From Tubiluchus corallicola (Eukaryota; Priapulida; Priapulimorpha; Priapulimorphida; Tubiluchidae): a DNA stretch of 64,000 bases. A program made the position numbers and the translations under genes. The stretch's first letter is position 1; each line of letters starts with the position of its first letter. The notes below the pieces were generated by a model. It saw only the letters and a list, made by a program, of their open reading frames with translations, had not been told where the DNA came from and searched no databases. Positions 13,401 to 28,300 of this stretch are shown piece by piece. Where the stretch lies: assembly GCA_030141605.1 (NCBI GenBank), contig JAQGDQ010000024.1, forward strand, positions 949,501 to 1,013,500, read 5' to 3'.

Positions 13401-16204
13401 TTTCATCTTCACGACCTCTACTATCAAGCGTGATCCACTGAACCTACAAAAAAAGGTTACAGGGAGATAAAACACCTATTATGAAAAGGAGCGGAACACA
13501 AATTCCATAATTGACTGGCCTGGCCACTCATAAACTAACACTTGTTACATCTCGCAAGATCCACGAGAATTATAATCACTAAAGTTGATTAAAAATCAAT
13601 AAAAAGAATTGCAATTCATTGAGTATACTTTAAGTACACCCATTATCAATACAAAATTTGCACTACACAGTTTATACCTAAAGTATGCACTTTACTTTAA
13701 GCTATTTTAGGCATTAAGAATCTTGCTCATGGCTAAAAATTCACACATTTGTTTTACGCTCAAAAACTACAATAGAAATCTGTGTGAGTCCAATTTGCTA
13801 AACAAAACACATAATTTTACTGTTGTAATTTGTGTCTGTGTATCAAAGAGAAATACTGCATATTGTGTCATCAACTATAAGCGATTCCGATTCACTGCAA
13901 TGTTGAAACTTTGCAAATTAGTCCTGCTACACAGTTTGATGAATCAGTGTCGCTGTAGAAAGCAAAGTTTAAAAAATATTGGGTATTTCATCTAAAATCA
14001 CGGATAGACAGAATATACTCTAGGTTATCATCAGCAAGAAAAATGAGGCTCTTCAAAATTTCAAAAACTACAGCTGAATATTTGTGCGAATGTTTGATTA
14101 TGATTTTCATCTCTAGCAGTTGCCATGGCAAAGAAGCAGAAGAAACAGCAGCTAGGCCTTTTGTCACGCAGATATGCAAGTTTTTGTGAGTGCGAGATAA
14201 TTCTCACTTCTTGTACAAACACTAAGTTTTTTAGGCACGATTGCTGTTTGTTGAATACGATTCTTCTCATCTAAACTCAATAAAACTAAAGTGGAGAGAC
14301 TATAAAAAAGCATTGTTTAGTAGTTTAGTTATGCATTGCTTTATTTCACTTGCCAATGATAAGCATACAATACAAAGTTTTTATAGACTTTAGGTAAAAG
14401 TTTCAACAACAATACTCCATCTAATAACTTTAACCTGCGCCCACGCCACATTATCATTAACTAAAACCATCCTCCTACCGTTGAACTCTCAAGACCAGAA
14501 ACATAGCACTCCAATGCTGCATCGTCGCCAACATCAACGCTGTCGCCAACTATTTCCTCAATCTGTGGCTCCTCTGAACCGCCAACTTGTAAACTCGTTT
14601 CATCACTTGCAGGATTCGAATTTGTAGTTTTACATCTGTAGCGCCCACTGTCCGATGAACGCGATCGCGAAATGGTCAATCTGAAAACCTCTTCGCTGCC
14701 ACTTGACGTCTGATCAATATCAAAGCGAGAATCATCAATTAGTACATCCTCACCCTCTGTCAACACTCTTTCTCTAGAACCATCAAGTTTAATCCACTGA
14801 ACCTATAAAATAAAAATGAAAGCAAATGAGGATTTACACTTTGCTCAATATCTTAGAACATTTGCAAAGCATTTCTGTAGATTTCATGTACCAATAGTAT
14901 TTCTACAAACTACATTCATATATTTTACTTTCGTTCTTAACAGTATAGTTATCAGTCACATTTTTATTTATTTAATATAAATTTAAATAATGATACCCAC
15001 GTTTTACAAAATTGTCATAATATTGACAATCTTGTCAATTAGCACATATTAATTTTAATTATCTACTAAAATGAAAAAAAGTGATTTGTCATTATGGCAA
15101 AATATCTCCATATACTTACTGTAGACCTGGCTAGACCTGTTACATAACATCTCAGTGTTGCAGTGTCACCAACATCAACATCATCACCAACAATTTCTTC
15201 TATATTAGGACTTTCCCCATTGTTCCCATCTATTTGAAGAGTTGCATCGTCAAAGACTGGGTCTGGATTTGTTGTCTTGCATCTATAATTACCATCATCC
15301 GAAGTCCGTGTTCTTGATATTCTCAAAGTAAATTCGTCCCTGTCGCGGATTGATCGAGTCGTCACTGATATTCTTGTATCGGATGTGATTCGCTTATTCC
15401 CCTCTGTAAGAACTTCATCTTCTCTGTTTCTACTGTCCAACGTGATCCACTGAGCCTGCAATGTAAGATCATACACTGCCTTAAACATGAGATACACAAG
15501 TGATCTACCTCCAATATTAACTCTGAAAAATATGCGTTCAATTTAAGTAATTTAAATCTGCTTACAGTAGATTCAGTAAGCCCTGATATAGAGCACGTCA
15601 ATCTTGCACTGTCTCCTCTGTCTACATCATCACCACTTATTGATTCAATTCTTGGATCTTCACTTGTTCCTAAAAAACATACATACACAAAATACTACAA
15701 ACATGTTATAAAAAATTGTTGTAAAAGTAATAATACCACAACCAAAAATTTTTGTCTATGAAAATTAAAACATTAGTGGTTTTGGATAAATTAATTTCTC
15801 GGGAAATAACCATGAAAATAACCGTGAACTTTAGCAGCAATAACAATGCTAGGCAAACATGACAGTTTCTGTTAAACAATAATCACTTAATCAATGGAGA
15901 GTTGAATGCGGAAAAAGTGGATTATGTTCATCTTCATCTGGTTCATCAGTTGGAAAAACTCGCATAGCATTTTTTCAAGTCAAGTTTCAACAAACTATTT
16001 TTTAACTATTTCTTTCCTTATCTTACTAGCCATCGGGTTATTGCTATAAGAATTAATAATCTCTACCATATCACATTTAACATCCATATCACTATTTGGT
16101 AGAACAGGTTCTTTTATTTAACTTGACAGTATTAATAACAAGGACATTGATAATGATTATGATGATGATGATGATGTGATGATAATGATGAAGAAGAAGA
16201 AGAC

Positions 16205-16250
<46 letters not shown>

Positions 16251-16275
16251 TGATGATAATGATGAAGAAGAAGAC

Positions 16276-16365
<90 letters not shown>

Positions 16366-19300
16366 AATGATATTTTAATGCATTTACGTAATAATCAAAT
16401 ACATTCTTTCAATATAAAGCACCAATAAAAAACACAGTAATCTTAAGTCTAAATTCATTTCTAAAATATGTAAATCATAAAAAGGTGGCATTAAATAATT
16501 AAAAAGTTCATTGATTGTGACAAGCAAACCAAAAACATAAAAAACAGACAAGTAATACTAAATGACAGAAAAACACACACACTGATTAAATATACTTAAT
16601 TTCAGTTAGAGAAAGCTTCATTAAAGTAAACAAATTATCATACACATTTTCGACCTCTCATACAATTTGATATGCAGTTCTGCAGTTGTATGCCTATAGT
16701 GGCAGGGAATTAAAATGCTGGGGTACAGCATGATATGAAGAACTTATTGCAGCATGTAATAAACCTGGTACAGGACACTTCAGATTACTTCTAGATTTCA
16801 CTAATATCTTTTGTGAAAATCTTCTAATATTTTATTTTGTAAGTTAAAGTTAAGAATATTTATAAGCATTGTTTATATATGGGAAGCCATCAACAGACAA
16901 TCATTCATAACTACCGTAACAGCAAACGACTTCTGCATTTAAGCATAATTGTTTACTTTCACTAGAAAAAATTTGATGCCTAAAGGGAGTTAACCTTTTA
17001 AAGGGATGATATGATTACTTGGCTAATCCTAGGGAAAAACCGATCGTTTGTTTTGTCATTTTTATGCTATTTCTGCTTAGCTAAAATCATTTGATAAACT
17101 GAATAAAATTGCTGACATTCATTTTTGTCAAACTGAAAAAACAAACATCAAATACAATAAAAATTCTCACCAGAAACAGTAACTTCAACATCCTTAGAAA
17201 CTGGTCTTGAATTAGTGGTTTCACATCGGTATGTTCCTTCATCGTCCCTTTCAACATCATTAATTGTAAGCACAAATATTTCCTGATCGCGATAGAACTC
17301 TTTGTCAATATCAATTCTGTCATCATCAGTTTCAACACGTGTTCCCCTGGTCAATACAGTTGCACTACTGCCTTCCATAAGCTGCCACTCAGCCTAAACA
17401 GCATAAGAACAAACCTCAAATGACCAGAGTATTACACAGCACTCTTAACACAAAACAGTATTGCATACAAGGCATAGACAGACTACTAATGAATTTTGTC
17501 ATTATTATATTTATTACAAAAATTTATTATAAAAACAGAAATACACCTCATGCAAAGAAATAAAATAAACAGATCAACAATACATCTTTCTTGCGTTTAA
17601 TTGCATTTAGCTGGTTTGACTCAGAAATGGGTAGCAAAGAAAATGAAAGCGTCATAGTACATCTCGAGATAATCTTTTAGAAACATTGCATTTGGTATAG
17701 TTTTCCTGGGATGAAACCGAAAAATAATTGAAATATAGGAAACTTTTACTTAGAGAATTTTCTTTTTTTGTTCAAGTAGCTGTAACAGAATATCTTGACT
17801 TTGTTGACAATCAAAACCCATGCTAGTTTAATATTTCACGCTTTACATATCTCTTTACATATCTCATAATATCTTTTCAATTTTGAAAAATTTGACTGCT
17901 ATTTTGATTCAGGTTTACATTTGTTGATGACAAACTCTTAATGTATCCAGGAGAATAGCAATAATCAGCAATAGAAACTTTTTGTAATTTAGTAAAAGTG
18001 ATTTTCACTTACAAAGTTATAAGTATAACTACACAGTTTTAAGTACACAGTAAAGTACTACAAAAGTACACAGTTTTAAGCATACACCACAAAAATAATT
18101 TTGGTAATACCTACCAACAAAAAGGTGACTTTTAGATGACAAAGAGCTCAAAATAAAAAAAAGCAAGAATGTTTCTTACTGTATTGCTTCCAGTAAGGCC
18201 TTGTACAAAGCATTCAAGCACTAGGTTGTATCCTGGCTTTATATCCATATCATCAGTAATGTCAGCAATAGCAACACCAGATGGTAAACTACCTAAAACA
18301 ACAAATAACAAAAATTGAGTAATGCACAGAATATTCTAGTAACAAATAAAAGTAATATTTTTTATCATTTTACACGCACTTGCTTTCCAACTGATGGAAA
18401 AATGAAAATGAAAAATGAATTAATTACTAATTAGTATCGTGCCCTAATTTTAACAGTAAAAAATTAAGAAAAGCTATGCAGTCTTTCGTTTTTTACTATT
18501 TTCAATAAATAAAATAAATATTTTGAAAATTTACCAAAACAAATATCTAAAAAATATAAAAAATAAAGATATTTTCTGGAAAATCAAAAAATGAATTTGC
18601 ACCAATTAAATGAAAATGTGGATTAGGCAAAGCACTGGATAAAGATTACTAATTTAAAATGTTACCCAAAAATACTGATACCATCAATGAACAATGAAAC
18701 TTTTTGTACCAACATTTTGTGATAGAAGAGAACTGAATGTAGGTGGAACAGACAAACATACTGGTGCACAACACATTTGTCATGAAATGTCGGAAGCTGC
18801 ATTAATTGCAGACTCTGACATCTCACTAGTTGCAGTGGTTAGGCCTAAATGTCTCCCCTGTACTAACTTGCTATAGTCAGCATCGCCTAATATCTACAGT
18901 ATTAGCTGTCCTATAATGATTTACGTATTAATCACCTAAGCAATTATACTGCTCTATGTAAAGTTTGCTACTGAATGACCTTCTATATTATTTCTAGCTT
19001 ATAAATATCTGTTTGCAAATTTTGCACTTCGTCAGTCATTCTAGCCTTGGTACAGCAGAACGTCTATCCATTGTTTATGATTTATGTTTATACATTTTTG
19101 GAACAGAATAATAGTTAGTTTCATTGATACATTAAATTACTAATTACTATCAGTTTTAGGTTTAACTGCTTTCAATTCTTTAGGAAATCAACAGTATTAC
19201 TAATTTTGTTTTTATACAATTTAATTATCAGCCATTTATCATTGAATGTTTATAATGTTTTGCTGATGTAATAATTTGATAATTGTTATTGTCTAGCCAT

Positions 19301-22300
19301 GTAAATAGAATTTAAAAACTAAAGTAAATCTTCATCTTTTATTTTCAGCTTTCAACACCTACAGCACACTACAACACGCTCATAATAAAATTCTAATTTT
19401 GCTTAAACTATAGTTTACTTAGAGCTCCGTGACATCAGTTTATGGCGGAATCATTCATCAACCTTCTCCATCTCTCACATCTTTTCCATTTTTACAATAA
19501 AAACCCCTTCATTAAAACTGTTCACAATCTAATCCGTCAGAACCTGATCTGTGATGGCTTTCATTAAAATAAGCTTTTCAATCATCCATGCACTAAAACA
19601 CTAAGCTGGCATTAAAACAAATAAGTTGAGAAAGCATAGTGTTACTGATCTGCACTTGTTAAATCTCTGCATTCCCACCTAGGGTTCGTCTTGGTACACT
19701 ACAACTATTGTGCTGATTTACTACATGTATTTTCAAGAACTTTGAGTTATGAGTTTCAAGCTTTATATTATTCAAATTACTTTTCTCTTCCTTATAATTT
19801 TGTGGATTTTCTATCTGTTTAGCACTACAAATTTACTACCTGGTTACAGTACAGAATGCTCATTAAAAACTTGAATAATAATTTAGATACAGAAAAAATG
19901 GATTGCAACGAGATTCTGATCACAGCTTTTTCTTTGTGAAGCGATCTTTCCGATAGCTGAAATAATGTCAAGCGTCTATTAAAAATGATACGAAGATGGT
20001 AACCTTAACATCATTAACAAGCAGAATGGCAAAACTTACCACGGACTGTAACTCTAACACTGTCTGAATCTCCTCCTCTGTTAGTTGTTTCACATTGATA
20101 AGTTCCGCCATCTGTATCTTGAACGTTGGAAATACTCAGAACAAATGTACGTCTAGAATTACCGCCCTGGCGTTCTATGCTTATTCTGCGATTATTCACC
20201 AGTTTCCTAGTTCCACGTGTCAAAACACTTCCACCCAAACTCCATTCCACCTTTCATAAATATATCAAAGTAAATACAATCAGACAAGTACAACCACACA
20301 ACAACAGTAATAATCAAAACTACAGTTAACAAGAAAAAATTCTTTGTTTTTGAAAGGCATGTACAAGTGCGGAAGTATAAGCCAAACATTTTCCTGCAAC
20401 CAGATTATTGTACAACTTTCAACTTCTAGCTCAAACACAATTCTAGAGGAAGAACCAAAGGAAGTTAATAAAACTAATGACTAGAGAAGACTCACTTTTA
20501 CAAGCCTTTAATAATGCATATCAACGTAAGAGAAAATAAAAGTACCACACTAAATTACAAAGACAAACAGGCAAAATATACTTACGGTGGCAGTAATTAA
20601 GCCAGTAACTGTACATTCTAGTTCCAATTTCTCACCAATATTTACTCGTGTTGATGACGAAATATCAACGATTTCAGGATCCTCAACACTAGTGCCTGAA
20701 AATTAATATACATAAATGTCTATTAACTAGTTCATCCATGGTTTTTGTAAGTGAACACATCAATTCAGATGTTGCAAACATTTTCTTACCAAACCTTATG
20801 CATTTCATGTGGCACAGGCTTTTGATCAGAAATAAAAAAATTAAACAGTATATATGTATATATAAAAACAACCAAATGAGCCAATTTAAAGCAACTTAAT
20901 CCACTTACACCTACACCAGCCTTTATAGGTTTGATTTGCTGCTTTGTGCACAATATCAACTTTATAATGTTTTTGGCTTTGACGTGAACAGCATCCGCAA
21001 AATGTAGGCAAATAAAGCAGGGTAACATTGTCATTTAAAATTTTTAATTCATTTACAATTCCAACTTTACAAAACAATGTCTTCAAAAGCATACCTATAT
21101 TATTATCACATGACTTTATTGTAATACGTATTTACATAATACGGATTGTGATGATGCTTGAAATAGGAACAAAGTGACACGTTTGTCAGCAATCTTTGTT
21201 TCAACATATATTTTAAAATCTTCACTTTCAATTAGATCTTACTTACCGGAGTCAACTGTCAATGTTGGGAAGGTGTCACATTGTGAGAAATGGGATAAAG
21301 GACAGTACAAGTCTGTAATTTTAGGATGTTGGGACATTCCTGTCAACTTTGTGACAACCATGGAAAAATCGAGAAATCTGGCAATATTAGAGAGAGTAGT
21401 ACTAACCTACAGCAAGAATGAGTTCATCTGACACAGGATCGTCATTAGTTGTTTCACATCTGTATGTACCGCTGTCACTCCTCGTCACATCCATAATTGT
21501 CAGAACAAACACTTTCTCGCCAAGAAACTTATCAACTTCGATTTCAAATCTTCTGTCTCTGATTTCCAAGTCATCGTCAGTGCTAATGAGAGTTTCATCA
21601 CCACGATCATCAATGTGAGTCCAAGTTGCCTAAAATACATTAATAGTTTAACGAATATTTAAACAAACTGTCTGCAAACCATAAACATAAAACAACCATA
21701 GCCCAGTCTAAAAACTTAAATGAAAAATTACATTTAACCAATGAGTAAAATTTTTTATACACTTTAGCGCACTGCAAGGTAAATACAGCACTTAAAGGTA
21801 ACAACTAATCAATGTTTACTAGAGCTAGAGCCTTGCTCCTTATTAGAGTTGAAATGAATTGAATTTATCGACCAACAGGGATAAAGCATATTAATAATAC
21901 ATCACACACAATGTTATAATATCTTGGTCCAAATAATCACGCAGTTAAAAATACAGGCTTACAATGAATAAAGTGATTACAACAAAATCATGTCAGATAG
22001 TTAAAAATATAAAAGGTACGACAAATACAACACTTATTTAAAATAAAGAACTATATTTGAAGACAACTGCAGGATCAGAAAATGCGAACAGCTTCCTAAT
22101 TTTTTTGAATGAATAATTAAAATATGAATAATGAATACAGAGATATCCGTCAACACAGCAGAGGTGTCTCAGCGACGTATGGAGGTATATGTATATGTAT
22201 AAACCCTCTCCAAGAATAAACAGCAAGGTATGATACCACACAGAACATATATGAAACCCAAGTGGCCATTGACCACTGCTAGTTCCCAGAATGTCAATTT

Positions 22301-25300
22301 TAAAAACAAGATGTGCTAAAAAATGGTGAATCAGAATCCGAAAAGTGATCTGTCGTCAGACATGCTACTTTAATTTTCCATTGGCCTTGAATGTTGCCGT
22401 GTTGGGCTTGGCCTTGAATGATCCAGCCTTACCTCCACCTTTTTCAAATATGTAATAATGAACTCACTGTTGAGGATTGCAATCCGAAAACATAGCACTC
22501 AAGTGCCACGTTATCACCACTATCTACCACCTTGTTTCCAGTTATTTCCACAATTTCCGGGCTGTTGTCACCAGGTGCTGCAACCATACCTGTACAAACC
22601 AAACCGAGAACAAAACTTTAAAGCTCGCAGAATTTTTCAGTAATTATGATTTCTACTCTATATTTAGTTGAAATTCTGCCACAATCGCATTAAGGCACTT
22701 GCAAAGCAACTGAAGACATACCTGCAATTGACACTGCGACAGTTTTGGAATCAGGCCTGCGGGTTTGGACAATGCAAGTGTAACGTCCTAAATCTGGATC
22801 TTCAATTCTTGAAATTGTCAAAGTGAATTTATCCTCTTCATTATCTGTAGTCTTTCTAATGCGAACTCTTCTATCTGTAGTCATTTTCCTTGTTCCCCTT
22901 GACAATAGTGTGCTGCCTTTCTTCCATTCCACCTAAAAAAATAATTTACAACTCTGTAAGTTATTTCATTACTAGTCTTGAAGTCTTGAACAATATACTT
23001 CTAAAAGTCTTTGACGACATACTAGAAGTTTTGGGGTGCACATTGTTAGTATACACGCTGAGAAAACCTAATACTAGTTAGAAAATAATAAAAGTGACAC
23101 AAAAGTTATGTGACCACAACCAGACAATCTATTCCCACCTACCAAACGCACATAAAATCAAGCAAAAATCATCACCTAGCGCCCTGCTAACTGCATTTGT
23201 TAAACTACAGTATCAAGATCACATAAAGCATAACAAAATCACCGTAATTCTTATGAATCCAACAAATTTCCACAACAAAACCAGAGAGTACCAAATGGCA
23301 GAAATTATTATTGTAGACTATTGCAACACAGATGAGCAGTCTAATAATTAAGTTCAATCTAGGGAAAATCTGTAAAATTGACCTAGGCCTGGACAATCTT
23401 AGTCACCCAAGCATTATGAATTTGCCAAGCAAGGTGTGGCATTTACCATTATAGTTTTTGAATTTGTCCAGTACATCTTGTTGAACATTATCATTTAATT
23501 TTATTTTTGTTACTTTAACTACTTCCTTTTGCTTAAATTGAGAAAAAATATATTAACACATTGGCAAAGCCGATCAGCTAAAAAGTAATAAGTATAACAC
23601 TTAATTAGCAATAGGCGGTTGCTCAGTGCACACTTACTCTTTCTTCACCAAGATTACTGACAAAGCACTCCAAAGTCAAAGTGTCTCCGAGATTGACTTT
23701 CTGATCCTGACTAATTTCCACAATTTCAGGATCACCAGTATCTGATCAGAGAAAAAACTAGCATAAACATATTAGAAATTTACTAGTAACAGCATCTAAC
23801 TATATTTAACTATACCAAATGGCAAGTAAAAACATTTTGTACACAAATGACATTAAACTAAAAATAGTCAAAAGAGCATGAAAATTCCACATCCTGAGAT
23901 GTTACTGAGCTTTTCCAACTTGGCAATGATAAGGTCATCAACATGCAAAAGAGATCCACAAAATAATCAATGACTTAATGACACATGAGTGACACAACTA
24001 AATTACCTCTCAGTTCTGAACTGCAGCACACTTAATACCCACCCACTTAATAATAATAACGATAATGTTTATTGATTTTAACAGTACCATACTATCTATT
24101 TTCAGTGCTTATTTCAGTTTTCAGTACGTTTATTTTTATATCCGTTATTATTTATTGTGACTTTATATGCTTACCCACTTCTGATAGTTTTTGTTTTGTT
24201 TCTCAATCTGTTTTGCTTATGTCTTGTTTTGTTTTTTCTTTTATTTTTGCATATTGCTTTGTCACTTAAAACTAGTTTGATTCATTTTTTGTTATCACGT
24301 TTTCATTACTATATTTTTCAGTTTGTCAGGATTTTCTTTGTTTTATCCCAGCTTAAATAGTTCCTAGATTTTCTTGTATTAACTTCAACTAAAAAGGTGG
24401 TTGATTTGTTAACCTCTAGGGTTTTTCCACTAACCTTTCTCTAACATCTAATAGCTTATTTTGCTATTTACTTGATTTTTCCATGTGTTACAAGAGATAA
24501 ATAAATTTATCTGAATCTGAATCTCAATACTATTTACATTATAAAAAAAATCATATAAGAAAAACAGAAATAAGAAAAATACATTAGCTTACAAAAAAGC
24601 ACAATGAGAAGCAACACAAGACAATGGTAAAAAAGCTGCAGAAGTAGGTAAAAAATTGATAAAAAATGAATCATTTTGTGCATTCCATTAAAATTCACAC
24701 GTCTTTGATTTTAAATTTTAAAATTTTCCATACACTATTCACAGTGCTACCTGTCGTTACGTATTGCTCCTTCCTTTAAACAGGTTATGTCATCTCACAC
24801 AATAAAATTTGAAAAACATCGTAAAAACAGTTTGTGCTTTGAAATCTGAAGAGATAATGTTGATATTTGGGTTTACAAATTAACAAAGTTATGTGATTAC
24901 ATGTACATTAGCACTGCTCTTCAGGTGTGCACTTTTCTTCCTGGGTTCTGTTTTGCCGAGTTTTTTGTTTAATTAAAGCTAACTGACCCATATGTACTGC
25001 TTAATATACATAGTTTTGCCTATGGTGTGTAAAGTATTTTAATTTTATTCATTTTTGATGTATTGCAAGCAGAAGGTGCCTAATATTTCTTTTTAAGAGT
25101 TAATAAAGTATTAATCTACTCCAACCAAATCCATGTCAGTTTTACAAATTCAGTAATTTCACGTAACAATTAACCAGTATTTAAACTGTTATATTTAAAA
25201 ATTCAGATAAGACAAAAAAACAACAAAACAAAATTTATCAAACACACTGGCTTCTAACTTCTGTGAATTGATTAGATTTATGAAATTAGATATATCAAAA

Positions 25301-28300
25301 CTGATCTATGGAATTCTCTACTGGAAGACGTTATACGACTACAAACGATCGATGGTTTCAAAAATGCTCTAGACAAATATTTGTGCACTAGAGGTCTCCT
25401 ATATTAATAACATAAAGGTATGATTGGAAGCACAGCATGTTTTTGTAAATATCTAAATATCTAAATTTCTATGATGGGCACAATGAATCCTGTAAAATTT
25501 ATGTTCAGATAACTGATTTATTGCATGACTAATCTTGCAAGGTGCTCGCTGTTATGGTAATCACTTAGGGTAAGCACATTAACATGAAATAGTATCATCT
25601 ACCATGATAACTGCAAAAACTTTACCTGACAATCGCTCTTGGACAGCTAAACTTTTCCTTGGAGCATCTATAATAATAAATCCCAAATTAATGCATTTTT
25701 GACAAGCAATTTAACACAGTTTTAAACATGATAAAACATTTAAATTTTAAAAATATAATAAACTGCTTCAACTTGTGCTACAAAACAAATATCTAATACA
25801 ACTAACAAAACTTGCGGTGATTGACATAAACACATCGGTATCTTTTGAAAACTGACAAAAATGGGAGGAAACGACAAAAATCTACTTACACAAACTATAG
25901 ATGCCGTTCATATTATTCTAGAAATGCTTAGCAACAAAAAGTTGACATTGATATCATATTATTATTGTTGCTGTAGTTGTTGTTGTTGTTGTGGTTATCA
26001 TTGTTGTTATTATCATCAATTATTATTATCAATTTATCATGCTGGATAAATATGTGTCCATTTGGTGGACAAGCAGTCCAGCAAATTCTGGCCAAAAAAA
26101 CAATAAACAACAGTAACCTAGCAAAAAAATTCCCATGAATTTCAAAAATTCACTATCAAACTAAAAGGAATTATAAATGTGAGAATAGTTATTCACACTG
26201 ATTTGTAACAAAGTTACAAAAAAAAAACTGAAAAATTGAAAACCATACCAACATTTCACGCTGATACAATAAACTAGGTTTCATGTTATGTACTAAAATA
26301 TTTGCTGAACTTTGCCTGACATTGCACAACTTATTTATGGAACAGCAGCTAAAATTTATACATAAAATTTTGTTTTACGTTACCTGTGATGCCCAGGTAC
26401 ATGTCTTGAGAAACAGGTGAATCGTTAGTTGTTTCACAGGTATAAATCCCTTCATCGAACTTAGTGGCACCATCTATAATTAAGGTGAACAAATCGCTCA
26501 GTCGGCCTCTTACAATTTCAACATAGATTCGGTCATCATCAACTTCTTTCTTTATGCCAGTACTGAGAACTGTTGTTACTCCATCAGCAGTTCTTTTCCA
26601 AGACACCTACAAGTGTATTAACAACAATGTTTACAAGATAAAAAGACTAGTACATAATTAAGAATAGCTGACTTAAAAGGTAGGTGTATGAATCAATACT
26701 TGTTAATTTCCATATGGCTCTAAATCACATGCTTCTGGAGTTGCAATCTGCATCAAATTGCCTATAAAAATAACACTCTACATCTGCACAGATATGAAAG
26801 TACTCCGTTCAATAAAAATCCATATTAGTTTATGGCATGCTTGGGCCTCCATATGATTTCAACAGTTAGACAATTTAAAGCTTTTTTGGAACCAAACAAA
26901 CACTGCAAAGTTCACTTAACCGCGAATGGCAGTTCTTTACACCTTAGCAAACTATTCATTTGCTAACTCTGTTCATGTAATCTGCATCTGATGCTTTACA
27001 TTTGGCTAATATTCATTTATTCATAGTTGTGCAATCACAACTATTTCTTCACCAACAAACAAGCAGTAACCACAGGCACGTATCACAGATGAGTAAAACA
27101 CAGAGAGTATTCTACAATTTATGTTAAGCTGTGTTTTAAGCTTCTTTAAGCAATACAATCAAAACAAAAGAATGGAAACTAAATAATCTACATGTCTAGT
27201 CCATTTAAACATATTATATTGAATAACATGTACTTATGAAAATAAGCTCAGAAAATCTGTATGCTTAAATACAGCACTTGTAATTCAAACTTCAATAGTG
27301 CACACATTGCTTGCTCTTAGTTTGAGAAAACCAATGTCACATTAGGGACGACCAGTCACAAATTTGATTTCTGTAATAAAGCAGGATCAGATGACATATT
27401 CCACGCAACAATCATTTGTGCCCAAGTATGACAAGCAGAAAATATGCTAATCAATGCCTTAAGGTATTTCACAACATTTAAAATAAAATTTACAATGTAG
27501 AAGTTAGAGTTAAGAAAAATGTTCACATGAATATCAATTTAATAAATGTAGCATTTTTGTAAAAAATTTTTACTACAAGTAATGCAAGCACACTCACAGT
27601 TCCAGAAGAAAGGTTAGAAACTGCGCAATCCAATTCTACACTGTCACCGATGTCAGCATCAACATTTGGGCTATGGTCTACTATCGCTGGTCTATCATTC
27701 GTCAACGAGTCTTCACGAAATTAAAAAGAATGTCACATTTATAATTATATTATTGTAGCAGCAGATTCACTAAATGACACAAAAATGACAAAGGACCATA
27801 CAAGTCTTTCGCACTACATTTAATTCATAATTCACCCACTCAGTGCCTAGAGTACTTGGACATAAAAATTCAATAAATCTGCTTAATTCTAATAAAAGCA
27901 GGCATAGGTAACACGTAGTTGTTATGTTGTGCTATGGCACACATATTACAAACATAGAGTCCGGTACTCTGAAATGTCAATAAAACTATGTATTGTAATT
28001 TTATATTATACTAAATTTTAATTTAATTTTTTAATTTGTTACCAAATTCGGTAATTTTAAAATAACTGTCAGTATAATTAATTTCATTACTAAATAAGCT
28101 AAAATAATACTAATACAAAAAATCTACATTCTGCAATCAAGAAGCTGCTAAGGTACAACAAACAACGGTGTAGCGAAAAAAGTTTACCTGTTATACTGAT
28201 TTTTACTACAGCCACATCTGGACGCCCATGTGAAGTTTTGCATTTATACGATCCAGAATCATCGGGTTGAATATCGTTAATTGTCAAAACGCTTATAGTT

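Noticed and set aside
16153-16375. CRISPR-like array
   Set aside because: Simple trinucleotide repeat without spacers, in a eukaryotic intron.
18694-18876. 60-codon plus-strand frame
   Set aside because: No recognisable motif; length is within chance expectation for this composition.
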